NCBI GenBank assembly: GCA_002778095.1
Contig: PCDL01000001.1
Span: 2,418,001-2,482,000 of the forward strand
DNA length: 64,000 nt
Direction of reading: 5' to 3'
Origin: Fragosphaeria purpurea
Lineage: Eukaryota > Ascomycota > Sordariomycetes > Ophiostomatales > Ophiostomataceae
Position numbers and translations under genes: made by a program. Of the stretch, positions 44,111 through 55,286 are shown piece after piece (the stretch's first letter is position 1; each line of letters begins with the position of its first letter). Below the pieces are notes generated by a model. The model was not told the origin of the DNA. It made no database searches and was given only the letters and a program-made list of their open reading frames with translations.

Positions 44111-44969
44111 CGTGAGGTCGTCTTCGGTGGGACAGCGTCTCGTGTCTGTCTAGTTGTCACTACGATGAACGAAAAGCGGCCAGCTTCCAATGGCACGCCC
44201 GATGCAAAATCCAAAACGAAAGCCGTCAAAAACACGCTGTGCAGGCGATGCTCGTGCTCGTGCTTGTGGTGATGGTGATGGTGATGGTGGCCGGCCCTTT
44301 TTGTTGGCCGAAGCTTCCCTCCTTTGTTCAGAGCAAGCCTTAGTGTGCGTCAGTTCTCTCGGGCACAGTGCAGAAGGTGGACGCTGGCCCCACTTTCTCC
44401 GATCGCAGGTTAGCTTACAGCAGCACGGTACCGGAACGCTGTAGCTGACGCATCTGATTGGCCGGCTGTTTTGCGTGCCTTTTTCATTTGGGCGCTAGAC
44501 TCGTTTCGGACGGCATGATCCCAGTCGGCTCGCTCTCGGGCAAGCAGCGAAGGAACAACGCGGGAAAACCCAGTTCAAAACTCAACATCGAAAAAAACAG
44601 AAGGAGCGACAGGCGACCGAAACAGAAGCAGAACGAGGAACGCACGAACGGCCAACAACCCCCAAGAAACAACTCGCGACCGCATACCACGCATCGAACG
44701 ATTGCGCCGTCCTCGGGTCATCTTTTCTTCTTTCTTTTTTCTTTTTTTTCTGCGTTAGCTGGCAAGAGAACCGCGAGCTTCGATCTGGGCCGCTTCGGTT
44801 TCATCCAAGCAATGGCTGCGACCGCGATGGTGTGAGGACGCGCGACCCTGTTTCTTTGACAAGGCCTCCTTTTTCTCTTTTTCTCTCCCATCGCTCTTTT
44901 TTTTTCTTCCTCGTCCCCGGTAGCCTCTCGCCCGCTTGAGTGCCTGTCTGCCTCTGCGTCGCCTTCGTG
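44111..44969. other. Divergent promoter region of VMA8 and SYF1
   Basis: 859 bases between the two start codons. It has a short GTGATG repeat (44266-44288) and T/C-rich blocks near 44720-44755 and 44870-44925. A small upstream ORF for SYF1 is listed separately. No TATA box is clear. Confidence 0.45.
44812..44835 (+). other. Upstream ORF before SYF1
   Basis: An 8-codon frame (ATG 44812 to TGA 44833-44835, product MAATAMV) starts about 158 bases before the SYF1 ATG. It matters only if the SYF1 transcript begins upstream of 44812, which is not known. Confidence 0.3.
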
Positions 44970-47671
44970 ATGGCAGCCGCCGCGTTGTCGTCGGCGGTAC
45001 CGGCCAAGCAGGGCCCAAGGCCAGACGTACATCTTTTGGTAGGTCTCTTTTCTCGAGAACGAAAGACGATCGGATTTACGGTCTACAGGACGTCACCTTG
45101 TGTGCCTGCTTGCGTTTGCTAACTGCTTCACTTGTAGACCGACGCCGACACGCCCTACGAACAAGACATCTATCGAAACCAAGGCACCACCCGGCCGTGG
45201 CTGTCCTACATCCGCTTCAAGACGCAGCATGGCACGATCCAAGAGCAGGCCTACGTCATGGAACGGGCGTGCACACAGCTCCCGCGGTCCTACAAGCTGT
45301 GGAAGATGGTCGGTTCTTTTTTTTTTTTTGTTCTTCTTCCGGTTTGCGCGTCGTTACCGTTGCTGGTTCTAACCCTTGCCTCCAGTACCTTACCTTCCGC
45401 ACAAAACACGTCGCGAAACTGAACGCCGCCACCCACGCCGCCGAGTACCGCAAAGTGAACGCGCTCTTCGAGCGCGCGTTGATCCTCCTCAACAAAATGC
45501 CGCGCATATGGGAACTCTACCTCAAGTTTCTTATGCTCCAACCCCTCGTCACGACAACACGCCGCGCCTTTGACCGTGCGCTCCGTGCCCTGCCCATTAC
45601 GCAACACAACCGCATCTGGGCGCTCTACCGGCCGTTTGCAAACTCCGCCGGCGGCGAGACGGCGGTGCGCATTTGGCGGCGATACATGCAAGTCCACCCG
45701 GAAGACGCCGAAGACTTCATCGAGTTGTTGGTGCAGGCGGGGCTGTACACGGAGGCGGTGCGCACGTACATTTCCGTGCTGAACAACGCGCGGTTCCGGA
45801 GCAAAAAGGCCAAGGGACACTACGAGCTGTGGAGCGAAATGGTGGATCTGCTCGTCGAGCACGCCAACGAAATCCAGACCGGCCAGGAGACGGGCATTGA
45901 CGTGGACCGCATCATCCGCAGCGGCATCGAGCGGTACTCGGACCAGCGCGGGAAGCTGTGGTCCGGGCTGGCGGCGTACTGGACGCGGCGCGGCAATTTC
46001 GAGCGCGCACGCGACGTGTTTGAAGAGGCCATCACGACTGTCATGACGGTGCGCGACTTTACGCTCGTGTTCGACTCGTACGTCGAGTTTGAGGAGTCGG
46101 TCATCGGCGCTCTGATGGATTTGGCGTCTACGCGCGCCGAGAAGGGCGTGGTCGACGAGTCGGCCGATTTCGACCTCGACATCCGCATGATGCGGTTCGA
46201 GCACCTGATGGACCGGCGGCCGTTTCTGCTCAACGACGTGCTCCTCCGCCAGAACCCGAACAACGTGGCCGAATGGGAGAAGCGCGTGGGCTTGTGGGGC
46301 GACAACAAGCAGGAGGTGGTCAATACCTACACGCAGGCCATTGCGACCATCGAGCCCAAGAAGGCGGTCGGCGCTTTTCACCAGCTGTGGGCCAACTACG
46401 CCAAGTTCTACGAACGCGGCGGCGACCTGCGGACGGCGCGCGTCATCTTGGAGAAGGCCGTCAAAGTGCCGTTCCGGTCCGTGGCCGAGCTGGCCGACAT
46501 GTGGATCGAGTGGGCCGAGATGGAGCTGCGGAGCGAGAACTTTGACGACGCGGTGCGGGTCATGGCCAAGTCCGTCCAGGCCCCGAAGCGGTCGACGGTG
46601 GACTACTTTGACGAGACGCTCTCGCCCCAGCAGCGCGTGCACAAGAGCTGGAAGCTATGGAGCTTCTACGTCGATCTGGTGGAGAGCGTCAGCTCGCTCG
46701 AGGAGACCCGTAAGGTGTACGAGCGCATCTTTGAGCTGCGCATCGTGACGCCGCAGACGGTCGTCAACTACGCCAACCTGCTCGAGGAGCACCACTACTA
46801 CGAAGACTCGTTCAAGGTCTTCGAACGCGGCCTCGACCTGTTCAGCTACCCGGTCGCCTTTGAGCTGTGGAACCTGTACCTGACCAAGGCGGTCGACCGC
46901 AAGATCGGCATCGAGCGTCTGCGCGATCTGTTTGAGCAGGCCATCGAGGGCTGCCCGCCCAAATTTGCCAAAGTGATTTACCTCATGTACGGCAACCTGG
47001 AGGAGGAGCGCGGGCTGGCACGGCACGCCATGCGCATCTACGAGCGGGCGACGCGGGCGGTGGCCGACGAGGACCGCGCCGCCATGTTCAACCTGTACAT
47101 CACCAAGTCGGCGTCCAACTTCGGCATGGCGTCCACGCGGCCCATCTACGAGCGGGCCGTCTCGACGCTGCCCGACGCGGAGGCGCGCGACATGTGCCTC
47201 AAGTTTGCCGACATGGAAAAGCGGCTGGGCGAGATCGACCGCGCGCGGGCGATTTACGGGCACGCGTCGCAGTTTTGCGATCCACGGACGAACCCCGACT
47301 TCTGGGCCAAGTGGCACGCCTTTGAGGTGCAGCACGGCAACGAGGACACCTTTAAGGAGATGCTGCGGATCAAGCGCAGCGTACAGGCGCAGTACAACAC
47401 GGACGTCAACTTTGTGGCGTCGCAGGCCTTGGCAAGGAGTCAACAGGCTGCTGCTGCTGCTGCTGCGACGAACGGAACCGAAACCGGCGGCGACCTCGAG
47501 GCCGAGACAGCGGATGCCATGGCGGCTTTGGAGAGGCAGGCACGTGCGCCGGTCGGCTTTGTGGCCGCCAGCGATGCGCCGAAGGTCTCTGCTGCAGCGC
47601 CGGCCGCTGGTCCCCCGGCACCAGTTACCAATCCGGACGCCATTGACTTGGACGACATGGACGACGAGTGA
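44970..47671 (+). CDS. SYF1: Pre-mRNA splicing factor Syf1 (HAT repeats)
   Basis: Predicted 841-residue component of the NineTeen complex that stabilises the catalytic spliceosome (yeast Syf1 about 859; human XAB2). Exons are 44970-45038, 45138-45308 and 45386-47671. The start MAAAALSSAVPAK leads into TDADTPYEQDIYRNQGTTRP then WLSYIRFKTQHGT. The body is a long series of HAT repeats with Trp/Tyr and Pro signatures, for example NKMPRIWELYLKFL, HNRIWALYRPFA, YPVAFELWNLYLTKAVDRKI, and FWAKWHAFEVQHGNEDTFKE near the end. A poly-Ala stretch (47448-47466) and an acidic DDMDDE C terminus follow. Donor 2 is gtcggt, a less common form. Nuclear location is expected. Length and repeat order fit the family well. 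Confidence 0.92.
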
Positions 47672-48223
47672 TGGCCCCGGTGATAATTGCGGATTGCCCA
47701 CGTACTCTTTTTCCCTTTTTCTTCATCTTCTCTTTTGTATTTTGTTTCTTTTTTCATAGTTTGGAGTATCCATCCGTCCTCACACTTTTTTTTTGCTTTT
47801 TTCGCCTTTCCTTTGTTTCCTCATTGGTCTCACGGACGGCCTGGCTTTTAAGGGGGGAGTGAGTGTTGTTTTTTTTATCTGTCGGCCGACGCAAGAATCT
47901 AGGGTGGTGGGTGTTTTGGGGGAGGCTTTTGTAAAGTTTCTTTTGGAAGGTAAATCTTTCCATTCAAAATATGATGAATAGCGGAAAAGTAACATGGAGA
48001 GAGAAAAAAAGATATAGCTGACGCAGAGTCGTTTCATCAGGAGAACAAACAAACATGGGTGAAATAATGGTCATAAACGGGGACAAGCGAACAAAATAAA
48101 CAAAACAAAACCCAAAAACATAAAAACGCCCTTTCCCTACATTCACCACGATATCCGCATCCTCTTCCATTGATTTATCTTTTCACCTCGCTTTGTTTCC
48201 GCTCATTGCACGGCACAGGGGTA
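47672..48223. other. Convergent intergenic region
   Basis: 552 bases between the SYF1 stop (plus) and the stop of the small minus-strand gene. T-rich on the left and A-rich on the right as read on plus, fitting two facing 3' UTRs. No ORF of note. Confidence 0.5.
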
Positions 48224-48795
48224 TCATTTCGTCTTGTTGTATCCCTTCTCGGCGTGCTTTGCGTGGAACTTGGCCGCATAGTTGCTGTCGACGTGCCCGT
48301 CGCGCGAGCCAGGTGTCGAGTAAATCGAGCCCTTGCGTTTCTGGAACCGGCTGGGAGGGACCTTGGAGGCGTCTGTGGTGGTCAGTAGAGAGAAAAGAAG
48401 CAATACTGCGACAGTCTCGACACTCATCTCGACAACCATTCTCGACGACCGTCGACAACCTCGACAACCTCGACAACCTCGACAACTATCCACCGACGTT
48501 TTCACTCACCCCATTCGTCACTGTCGCGCCGGTCGCGCTGCGCGGTCGCCGTGCCGTCTGCCGGGGTGGTGATGAAACCTGGCGGCGGCGGTGACTCGGG
48601 CCCGTTGGAGGGCGACTCGGGGCCGTTGGTGGGCGACTCGGGGCCGTTGGAGGCCGAGCCCGGTGCCGTGGCTGCGGCGTTGGCCTCGGGGCTGCCGTCC
48701 GTCGTGTAGTTGGAGTCTGTGAATGATGCTTGTGTCAGTGTACGGGCTGGCATTCAGGTAGCAAACCAACCTCAATCGTATAACATACCAGCCAT
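48224..48795 (-). CDS. Small conserved fungal protein of unknown function
   Basis: Predicted 120-residue protein. Exons are 48795-48789 (only 7 coding bases, ATGGCTG), 48716-48510 and 48372-48224, all in phase. I believe the C-terminal half, DASKVPPSRFQKRKGSIYST followed by PGSRDGHVDSNYAAKFHAKH, is conserved in other filamentous fungi. That is from memory of hypothetical proteins, not a search. The N-terminal half is disordered and contains three NGPESP-like repeats plus a Pro run. There is no signal peptide, membrane segment or known domain. The basic tail AEKGYNKTK and the high charge suggest a nuclear or RNA/DNA-associated protein, which is speculative. Clean splice signals (gtatgt/cag, gtgagt/cag) support it being real. 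Confidence 0.72.
48452..48487. repeat. 9-base tandem repeat TCGACAACC, four copies
   Basis: Three perfect copies and one near-perfect copy within intron 2 of the small gene at 48224-48795. Degenerate copies (ctcgacaacc near 48429, ctcgacgacc near 48441) lie just before it. Confidence 0.85.
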
Positions 48796-51700
48796 TTTTT
48801 TGTTACAAAGATAAGGGATTTTGCTTGTTGTCTCGAAGACTTGACAGGTAATGGAGACAACTGAAACGGTAGTATATAAATGTCTTAGAAGAGCGAAAGA
48901 TACAGCTGAGTAGAAACTATCGTAAGACGAAAAAGAGGGAAAAAGAAACTAAAGACAAGGACGTCTTTGGTAAGATCCTTGTAATCCTTTTATTTATGCT
49001 CTTACACCCGTTTTCCCTTCTACAAAGGCGAAAATGGGGAAACGATCGACTGGGTGGTAATACTACCTCTTCCTTGGTTCTCTGTACCAGATCCGTTCTC
49101 ATTTTCATTCTCCCCTCGTTTTCTCTCTTCACCTCCGTCCACGGGTCCCCCTCCCCCTTGTCCAACGGCCTCTCCCAGGCAATAATCTACCCGGGCGAGT
49201 ACTCATCCTGGCGAAGATGGTCAGTCGAAAAGAAGAAGAGATGGCGGCGTGAAGGGGGGGGGTGTGCCTCGCTGAAGGGTGGGAGAGGGAGCTGTCCTAT
49301 TCGTCAGATCTCGCTTTTTTTCGCCTCTCTCTCTTTGTTTCTTTTTCAACGAAGCTTTCCCCATGTTATCTTGCTAAGTAAGACCAACGGGCCAATCACT
49401 GTGTTCCTCTCTCAGACACAGCCACTGGCCTTTTCCCTTTTCCCTTTCTTTCTGGGTCACGTTCTGCAGAATACGGTCATCCCTTGCCCTCTTCATTTCT
49501 CTTCCCCTTGTTTGCCCTTCTGCTGCCCTACCAATGTCGAAAATAATGCGGTCACATGCCTTGTATTTCTTCTTATTTTCTGCTTGCTGAACCGTCTATC
49601 TCTGTGGTGTTCCTCTTCGCGGACTACGATGAGCCCTTTTTCGTCCTTTTTACATAGCCTCACTTGGCCACCCCCTCTTCGCCGCCCAGAACGGGGGGAG
49701 TCATTACTCCAAGATATGTATGGTTTGTTCCCCAATTACGTCATTCGTCGTCCGCAAATGCGTCTTAGTATTTTATATTCTATTATTCTATGGTATACCT
49801 CGTCCGCATTTCTGTCCAACGAGATTCATAGCCCCAGTTTCCAAACAGCTGGCCGCAACCAAAATTGCTCATCCAAGGACATGTCCAGTGTTACTGCTTC
49901 TTTTCGCCTCTTTATGAGACCTTTATCAGTAAAATGACGCTTGGACCACGGCTTGGAGAGTCCTTTTGCCCAGCATGTAGAGTATAGACGATAAATACGC
50001 AATTTTGCTAGATATCTACTCAGAGACGACAAGTCGTCACCGTCACCCATCCCATCCATGATTTTTGTTGCTCTCTGGTACGTCGATCTCGACCATGAAT
50101 GGATTGCATGCACCGCCCGAACCGCATCTTTGGTTGTCCTACAGGCTCTCACACCCATTGCACCGTACTCGGACGGTGTTCCTTGGTCTACAAGAGTTGC
50201 ATTGTTGCTTTCTGCTGTTCTAGGCAACCGATTGCGATAATACAAGTGGCGAGACAAACAGAGAACGAACAGGCCTGGGATGCCGCTGCTGGGATTCGCC
50301 GTATTCCAGGGACGAAGACGATAGGGCAACGACGACGAAACACGCGCCCCAGCGTACTTACACAACATATTAAGACGAGGTTTGTTTCTATATGAGAGAT
50401 GAAAAATTGGTGGTCCCGTTTTCTTTGTGGTACTCCGGGAGACTGCATCTCAATGCACCAACTCGACGCGGTGACTAACAGGGGCGAAACAAATCATATC
50501 ATTGCTTACAGTTCTAGACTCTCGTTGGCTCAGATCATACTGTTGCAAAAGCTTACGAGTGGAATACGTTATCTTCTTTGGTCGTCCCGTGCTTCTCTTT
50601 GTATTATCTAACGTATACACATACCCCCCGGGAGCAACAGCACAGGCGGGTTCCTTTCTCAGGGTCTTGCATCGCAACGTTTCTTGTGTTCTGTAGAGCG
50701 GAGCGGCTGCTGTCTACGCTTCGTTTCCATGCAGATGATCGGGGAAAAAGAAAGACAAAAGTTTGTTCATTTTGTAAGAGCGGACGAACACGTCACGATC
50801 GTTTGCTGGCGGTATCACATTTTTTCCGCATGGCTGTTCCTCCGGAGGCCTCTTCTCGCCAAGAAGCATGATGATAAACGACCACTGAAAAAACGGAATA
50901 CCAAAAAAGCCAAGCCGGGTGACTTACACGTTTCGACGTTCTCATGATATATTGTTGATGTTACACAGCCGCATTCCGGCCCAGTCAAGGAATGAACAGA
51001 AAGGGAGGTTTTCGTTCTATCAGAGGGGGGGCAAGATGCCAAGACCCCATGAGGTGTGTCAGATAGGAATTGTCGTGGAAACTGTCTTCTTTGCTATGTT
51101 TCCCTATCAGGCGACAGGCGAAGCCAATGTTCGCTTCAGGCGTTTACGTCCCCATTGTTGCACCGTTGTTTCTACTATCAGCACGTTTGGGCTCTGCGTC
51201 CTGACAGAACTGACGATTATCAGAGAATCTTGGCATGCGCGTTTGGAGACGGGACGCAAAACCAGCTCATGCCAATCATGGGCCTGGATGTTTTCGTGCC
51301 GGACGTCACCGTCGGTACCGTTGTTGGATCTGTCTTTGCCGTGGTCCAACGCTTCATCCCTTTCCGTCTCTGCTCAGCCTCACACCAGTTCCACGCACAT
51401 TCGCCCTCATCCCGTAGTAGTACATGCTGCAACACGCTCGGCGGGATCGAGATCAAGCGAACGATACTAATATAATACCGGGTGGCTGTTAACACAACAT
51501 AGGGCCAAACTCAAGCATTGTCATGCCCTTCACAAGCGAACGACCAAGAAGCGAAGACGTAAATGAGACAAGTTCAATTGAATTGTCTTTTAGTAACTTA
51601 GAAGAGACATCGTCGTGGACGAGGGAGGAGGTGGAAGAAAGAAAGTGTATATGGAGTTGCGGGCGAGTCGAGCGCGAGCGACGTCTCCATCAATATAATA

Positions 51701-51850
51701 TGCAGCAAACGGGGTTTTTAAACATGCATAAATCGTACTAGGCGGATTTTTTCCTGAACTCTCGCTTTAGCTCCTTCGCAGCGTAAACTACAACCAGCAC
51801 CTGCGGCTCCACCGTCGAACGGATCGAGGCTGTTCAACATGCAATGACTG
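48796..51850. other. Large spacer, no supported gene
   Basis: About 3 kb between the small gene and CCA1. The left third (48990-49700) is T/C-rich and holds a 313-codon opening at 48996-49937 whose Phe/Leu/Ser/Pro-rich translation looks compositional. The rest has near-even base composition with many stops in all frames. I found no domain, tRNA or repeat. A non-coding transcript cannot be excluded. Confidence 0.5.
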
Positions 51851-53676
51851 ATGCTATACGCTACATCCCGCTCAACGCTGCGCACGGTTCTGCATACGAG
51901 GGCGGCCGCTCCTCCCTTTTGGCACAACTCTTCCCGCAGCCTCATGAAGAGGAAGCTTGACGGGGTTTCGGCTGGCAGCAGCAGCAGCAACGCAAAACCA
52001 AGCAACAAAAAGATGGACAACGGCGCCACGGCCATCGAGCTGACGCCGCGCGAGCAGCAGCTCAAGGCGCTCTTGCTCGACGTGGCCGCGTTTGTGGACC
52101 GGCGCGAGGACCGGCGCGGCGTCGAGCCGCTGGTGCTGCGGTGGGCGGGCGGCTGGGTCCGCGACAAGCTGCTGGGCTGCGCGAGCAACGACATCGACGC
52201 GGCCCTCAACTCCATGACGGGGTTCGCGTTTGCGCGCCAGATGCAGGCGTTCTGCGACGTGCCCGCCAACACGCAGCGCCACGGCATGGGGCCCCGCGAC
52301 CTGGGCAACCTGCACAAGGTGGAGGCCAACCCGGACAAGTCCAAGCACCTCGAGACGGCCACGGTGCGCATCTTTGACATGGAGGTCGACTTTGTCAACT
52401 TGCGGCGGGAGACGTACGCCGCCGACAGCCGCAACCCGCAGGTGGAGTTTGGCACCGCCGAGGAGGACGCCCTGCGCCGCGACGCGACCGTCAACGCGCT
52501 CTTCTACAACCTCCATACCGGCGCCGTCGAAGACTTCACGGGCGGGCTGCCGGACCTGGCGGCGCGGCGCATCAAGACGCCCCTGGCGCCGCTGCAGACG
52601 TTCACGGACGACCCCCTGCGCGTGCTGCGTCTCGTGCGCTTTGCCAGCCGCCTCCAGTTTGCCATCGACCCGGACACCGAAAAGTACATGGCCGAGGCGC
52701 GTGTGCTGGAAGCGCTCCGGCGCAAGATCAGCCGCGAGCGCGTGGGCATGGAGGTGGAGAAGATGCTCAAGGGTGTGTATAAAAATGTAGAAAAAAAAAC
52801 GAGGATGACGGGCCGGCTAACCAAAAAAAAGGAAAACATCCTCACGACGCTCTGTCTTTGATTGACCGGATCGGTCTTTACCACGCCATTTTTACGGACC
52901 CGGCGCAGCCGGACCACTCTCAGAAACCAGACTTGACTGGCTGGCGGGCTGCGTACGATTGCCTCGATTACCTCGCCACGACAAAAACGCCGGGCTCCAT
53001 CTACGACGTGCTGGTCCGCACGGAGGAGGCGCGGTACTTTGCGTGGGTGCTCGCCGCCGTGGTGCCCTGGGAGCAGGTGCCGGAACCGGACGCCGGCGCG
53101 GCCAGCGCGACCAAACGGCCGCCCCCGCTGGCGGCGCTCTCGCTCCGCGAGGGCATCCGCGCGCCGAACAAGCTGTGCGACGTCGTGGCGGGCGCCCACC
53201 GCCACCGCCGCGAGATTGCCGCCCTCAAGCAGGCCGTGTGCGACAACGCACCGTACGTGCGCGAGCGGGACCGCTTCGGCATGGCCATCCGGGCGTGGGA
53301 GGCGCGCGGCGGCAACTGGCGCCTGCAGGTGCTGTTTGCGCTGCTGTTTGAAGTTTTGGAAGCGGCGCGAGCCTCCTCCTCCTCCTCCTCTTTTTCGGCG
53401 GCCGACCGTGACACGGTACTGCGCGGCTGGCAAGGCTTCCTCGACCACCTCGCAGACCTCGACGTGCAGGACGCTGCGCACATCAAACGGTTGTTGGATG
53501 GGAAACAGGTGGCGGCGGCGCTGGGCATCAAGCCGGGCAAGTGGATGACGGCGGCCATGGACATCTGCATGGCGTGGCAGCTGCGCCACCCAAACGAGAC
53601 GGACCCTGCCGGGGCCATCGAAGAAGTGCGGCGGCGCAAGGACGAGCTGGGCATTGGGGCCCTTCTGAAGGATTAA
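51851..53676 (+). CDS. CCA1: CCA-adding tRNA nucleotidyltransferase
   Basis: Predicted 588-residue enzyme that adds CCA to tRNA 3' ends (yeast Cca1 546). Exons are 51851-52772 and 52832-53676. The join gives MLKGKHPHDALSLIDRIGLY, a typical family stretch. The N terminus MLYATSRSTLRTVLHTR is Arg/Ser/Thr-rich without acids, like a mitochondrial presequence. Met32 (MKRKLDG) and Met55 could start cytosolic and nuclear forms, as yeast CCA1 does. The class II polymerase head has RWAGGWVRDKLLG and NDID (Asp114, Asp116 metal ligands), then VDFVNLRRE and EEDALRRDATVNALFYN. DDPLRVLRLVRFASRLQF is the conserved neck. The C-terminal half is the family's helical body. A Ser run (TCC repeat near 53373-53392) sits in it. 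Product certain; the start choice for dual targeting is inferred. Confidence 0.92.
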
Positions 53677-54046
53677 GGGACCCCGATACGACAGAAAAGG
53701 GTAGGGGCTACTGGAGTATGAACAAACGTAATATACAACAAGGGCGTCACAGCGCGGCGTATATTGGCTGTATTTGATACCCTCTTTAGACGGTAGTGAA
53801 TTTCGTGTAGAACGGAGAATTAAACAGCAACAAAAAAAAGCCGCAAAATACACAACGTGCTGTTGGAGAAGAAATAGCGCGGTATTACGTACTAAAACCC
53901 GTGTTACACACAAGCACATACATCCAGTCTCGACATCAACGTACATTTTACGTATAAAGAGAGTTGTCGGTCGGCAGCCCTGCACAAAACGTACAAGGCG
54001 GTTCGAACCTTTTTTCGATACGTACGATCGCCCCATTGTTCTTTTT
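53677..54046. other. Intergenic region
   Basis: 370 bases between CCA1 and the kinase-like gene. AT-rich and without a clear TATA box. The kinase start has an in-frame upstream extension without ATG, so it begins at 54047. Confidence 0.4.
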
Positions 54047-55286
54047 ATGTCTCTGCATCGCCTTGCATACCACGTGCCTCTCGGCCGGGTTGCATGCCAT
54101 TCGCCTTTCCGCCGGCCTGCCTATCCTCTAGGTATCCGGACGACGGCATCTGCCATCGTTGGCAAGTCCGGCCGCGTATACGTTCAAGGGGACGTTCTTC
54201 AGCGTCGCGACGACCCAAGGCTTAGCATCTTCAAAGCCGAGTACGTCTCAGGCTATACGGCGTCCTTTCTTTACGTTGGTCACACCTCTGACAAGATGTC
54301 CCCCTCAGGTCCGGCAAGGCATCTGTTGTTCTGAAGCGGGTCACCAAACCATTCTACGATTTCTCCGTGCGCTTTGCCAATGAATTTGCGGGCTCACATC
54401 GGCTTCGACTGCACACCGATTGCAACGAAGAGGAAGGCATTCTAGTCTATCCTTATTTTAGGGACACGCTGCTCGGCTTAATGCAGGCGGATCCAGACTT
54501 TCCTCCAGTGGAACGAAAGAAGATTTTACAGTGTGTAGGGGAGGCTATACAGGAGCTTCATCACAAAGACTGGATCCATATCGGTAGGTTCTTCAGAATC
54601 CGAGAACTGGTTTTCAAAGCTTCTTGAGTAATTGACTCCTTACAGATGTGAAGCCCGACAATATTCTGGTCAACTGGACTTTCGACGAAGATGGCCAGAA
54701 AACAGTCACCGATGTGAACCTGGGCGATTTTGATATCGCTTTCAAGTCCGAAGGCGGACGGCCACGCCAGACCCCCTACGCGATCGGGAACGCCATGTGG
54801 CGAAGTCCCGAGGGACAAACGGGAAGGGGTGTGACGAAAGCTTCGGACATTTTCTCGTTTGGATTGGTAGTAAGTCGACCCATGAGTCGGGAGTTGAAAG
54901 AGCCTTGTGCTAACATCTGCTTGCAGTGCATTTATGCTATGGGAGGAGGGCAGTTTTTGCTCTTGAACAATTACCAAGTGCTCGTCAAGCACGGCATACC
55001 TCCCGAACAAGAGATCTTGGCCCGGCACTTTGCCTACTTTGGACTTGTTCCTGAAGGGCTTCTAAAGCAGGTTGACAATGAGCTTTGGTGTGGAGCTCTG
55101 AAGGAAGCATCGGCGTCAGCTGCGAAGGCCGTAAAAGAGCATCCTGATTTACGGTTTCAGCACTGGGGAGCGGGACTCCATACCGAGGCGCAAATTATGA
55201 TATCTGGAATGACCAACCCGGATCCGACAGTGAGACCGACGATAGACCAAGTCATGGCCAGCCCTTGGTGGCAAGATCAAGCCTAA
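54047..55286 (+). CDS. Divergent protein-kinase-like protein
   Basis: Predicted 350-residue protein with a protein-kinase fold. Exons are 54047-54240, 54309-54583, 54646-54869 and 54927-55286. The last intron is 57 bases and in frame, so retention would give a slightly longer protein. The ATP-anchoring lysine is probably Lys74 in ASVVLKRV, but no clear Gly-rich loop precedes it. The catalytic loop reads HIDVKPDN (Asp157, Lys159, Asn162), with Ile in place of the HRD arginine. The metal-binding motif is DFD (184-186) instead of DFG. AMWRSPEGQTGRGVTKASDI then FSFGLV is a normal APE-like and helix F region, and the end (NPDPTVRPTIDQVMASPWW) is the usual kinase tail. Catalytic residues remain, so activity is possible. 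Many Pezizomycotina carry lineage-expanded kinases of this kind; I cannot name a target. Codon bias is weaker than in neighbouring housekeeping genes. Confidence 0.78.

Noticed and set aside
48996..49937. 313-codon plus-strand opening as a gene
   Set aside because: Phe/Leu/Ser/Pro-rich composition follows the pyrimidine-rich DNA, no domain or exon-like GC bias is seen, and no family motif is recognised.
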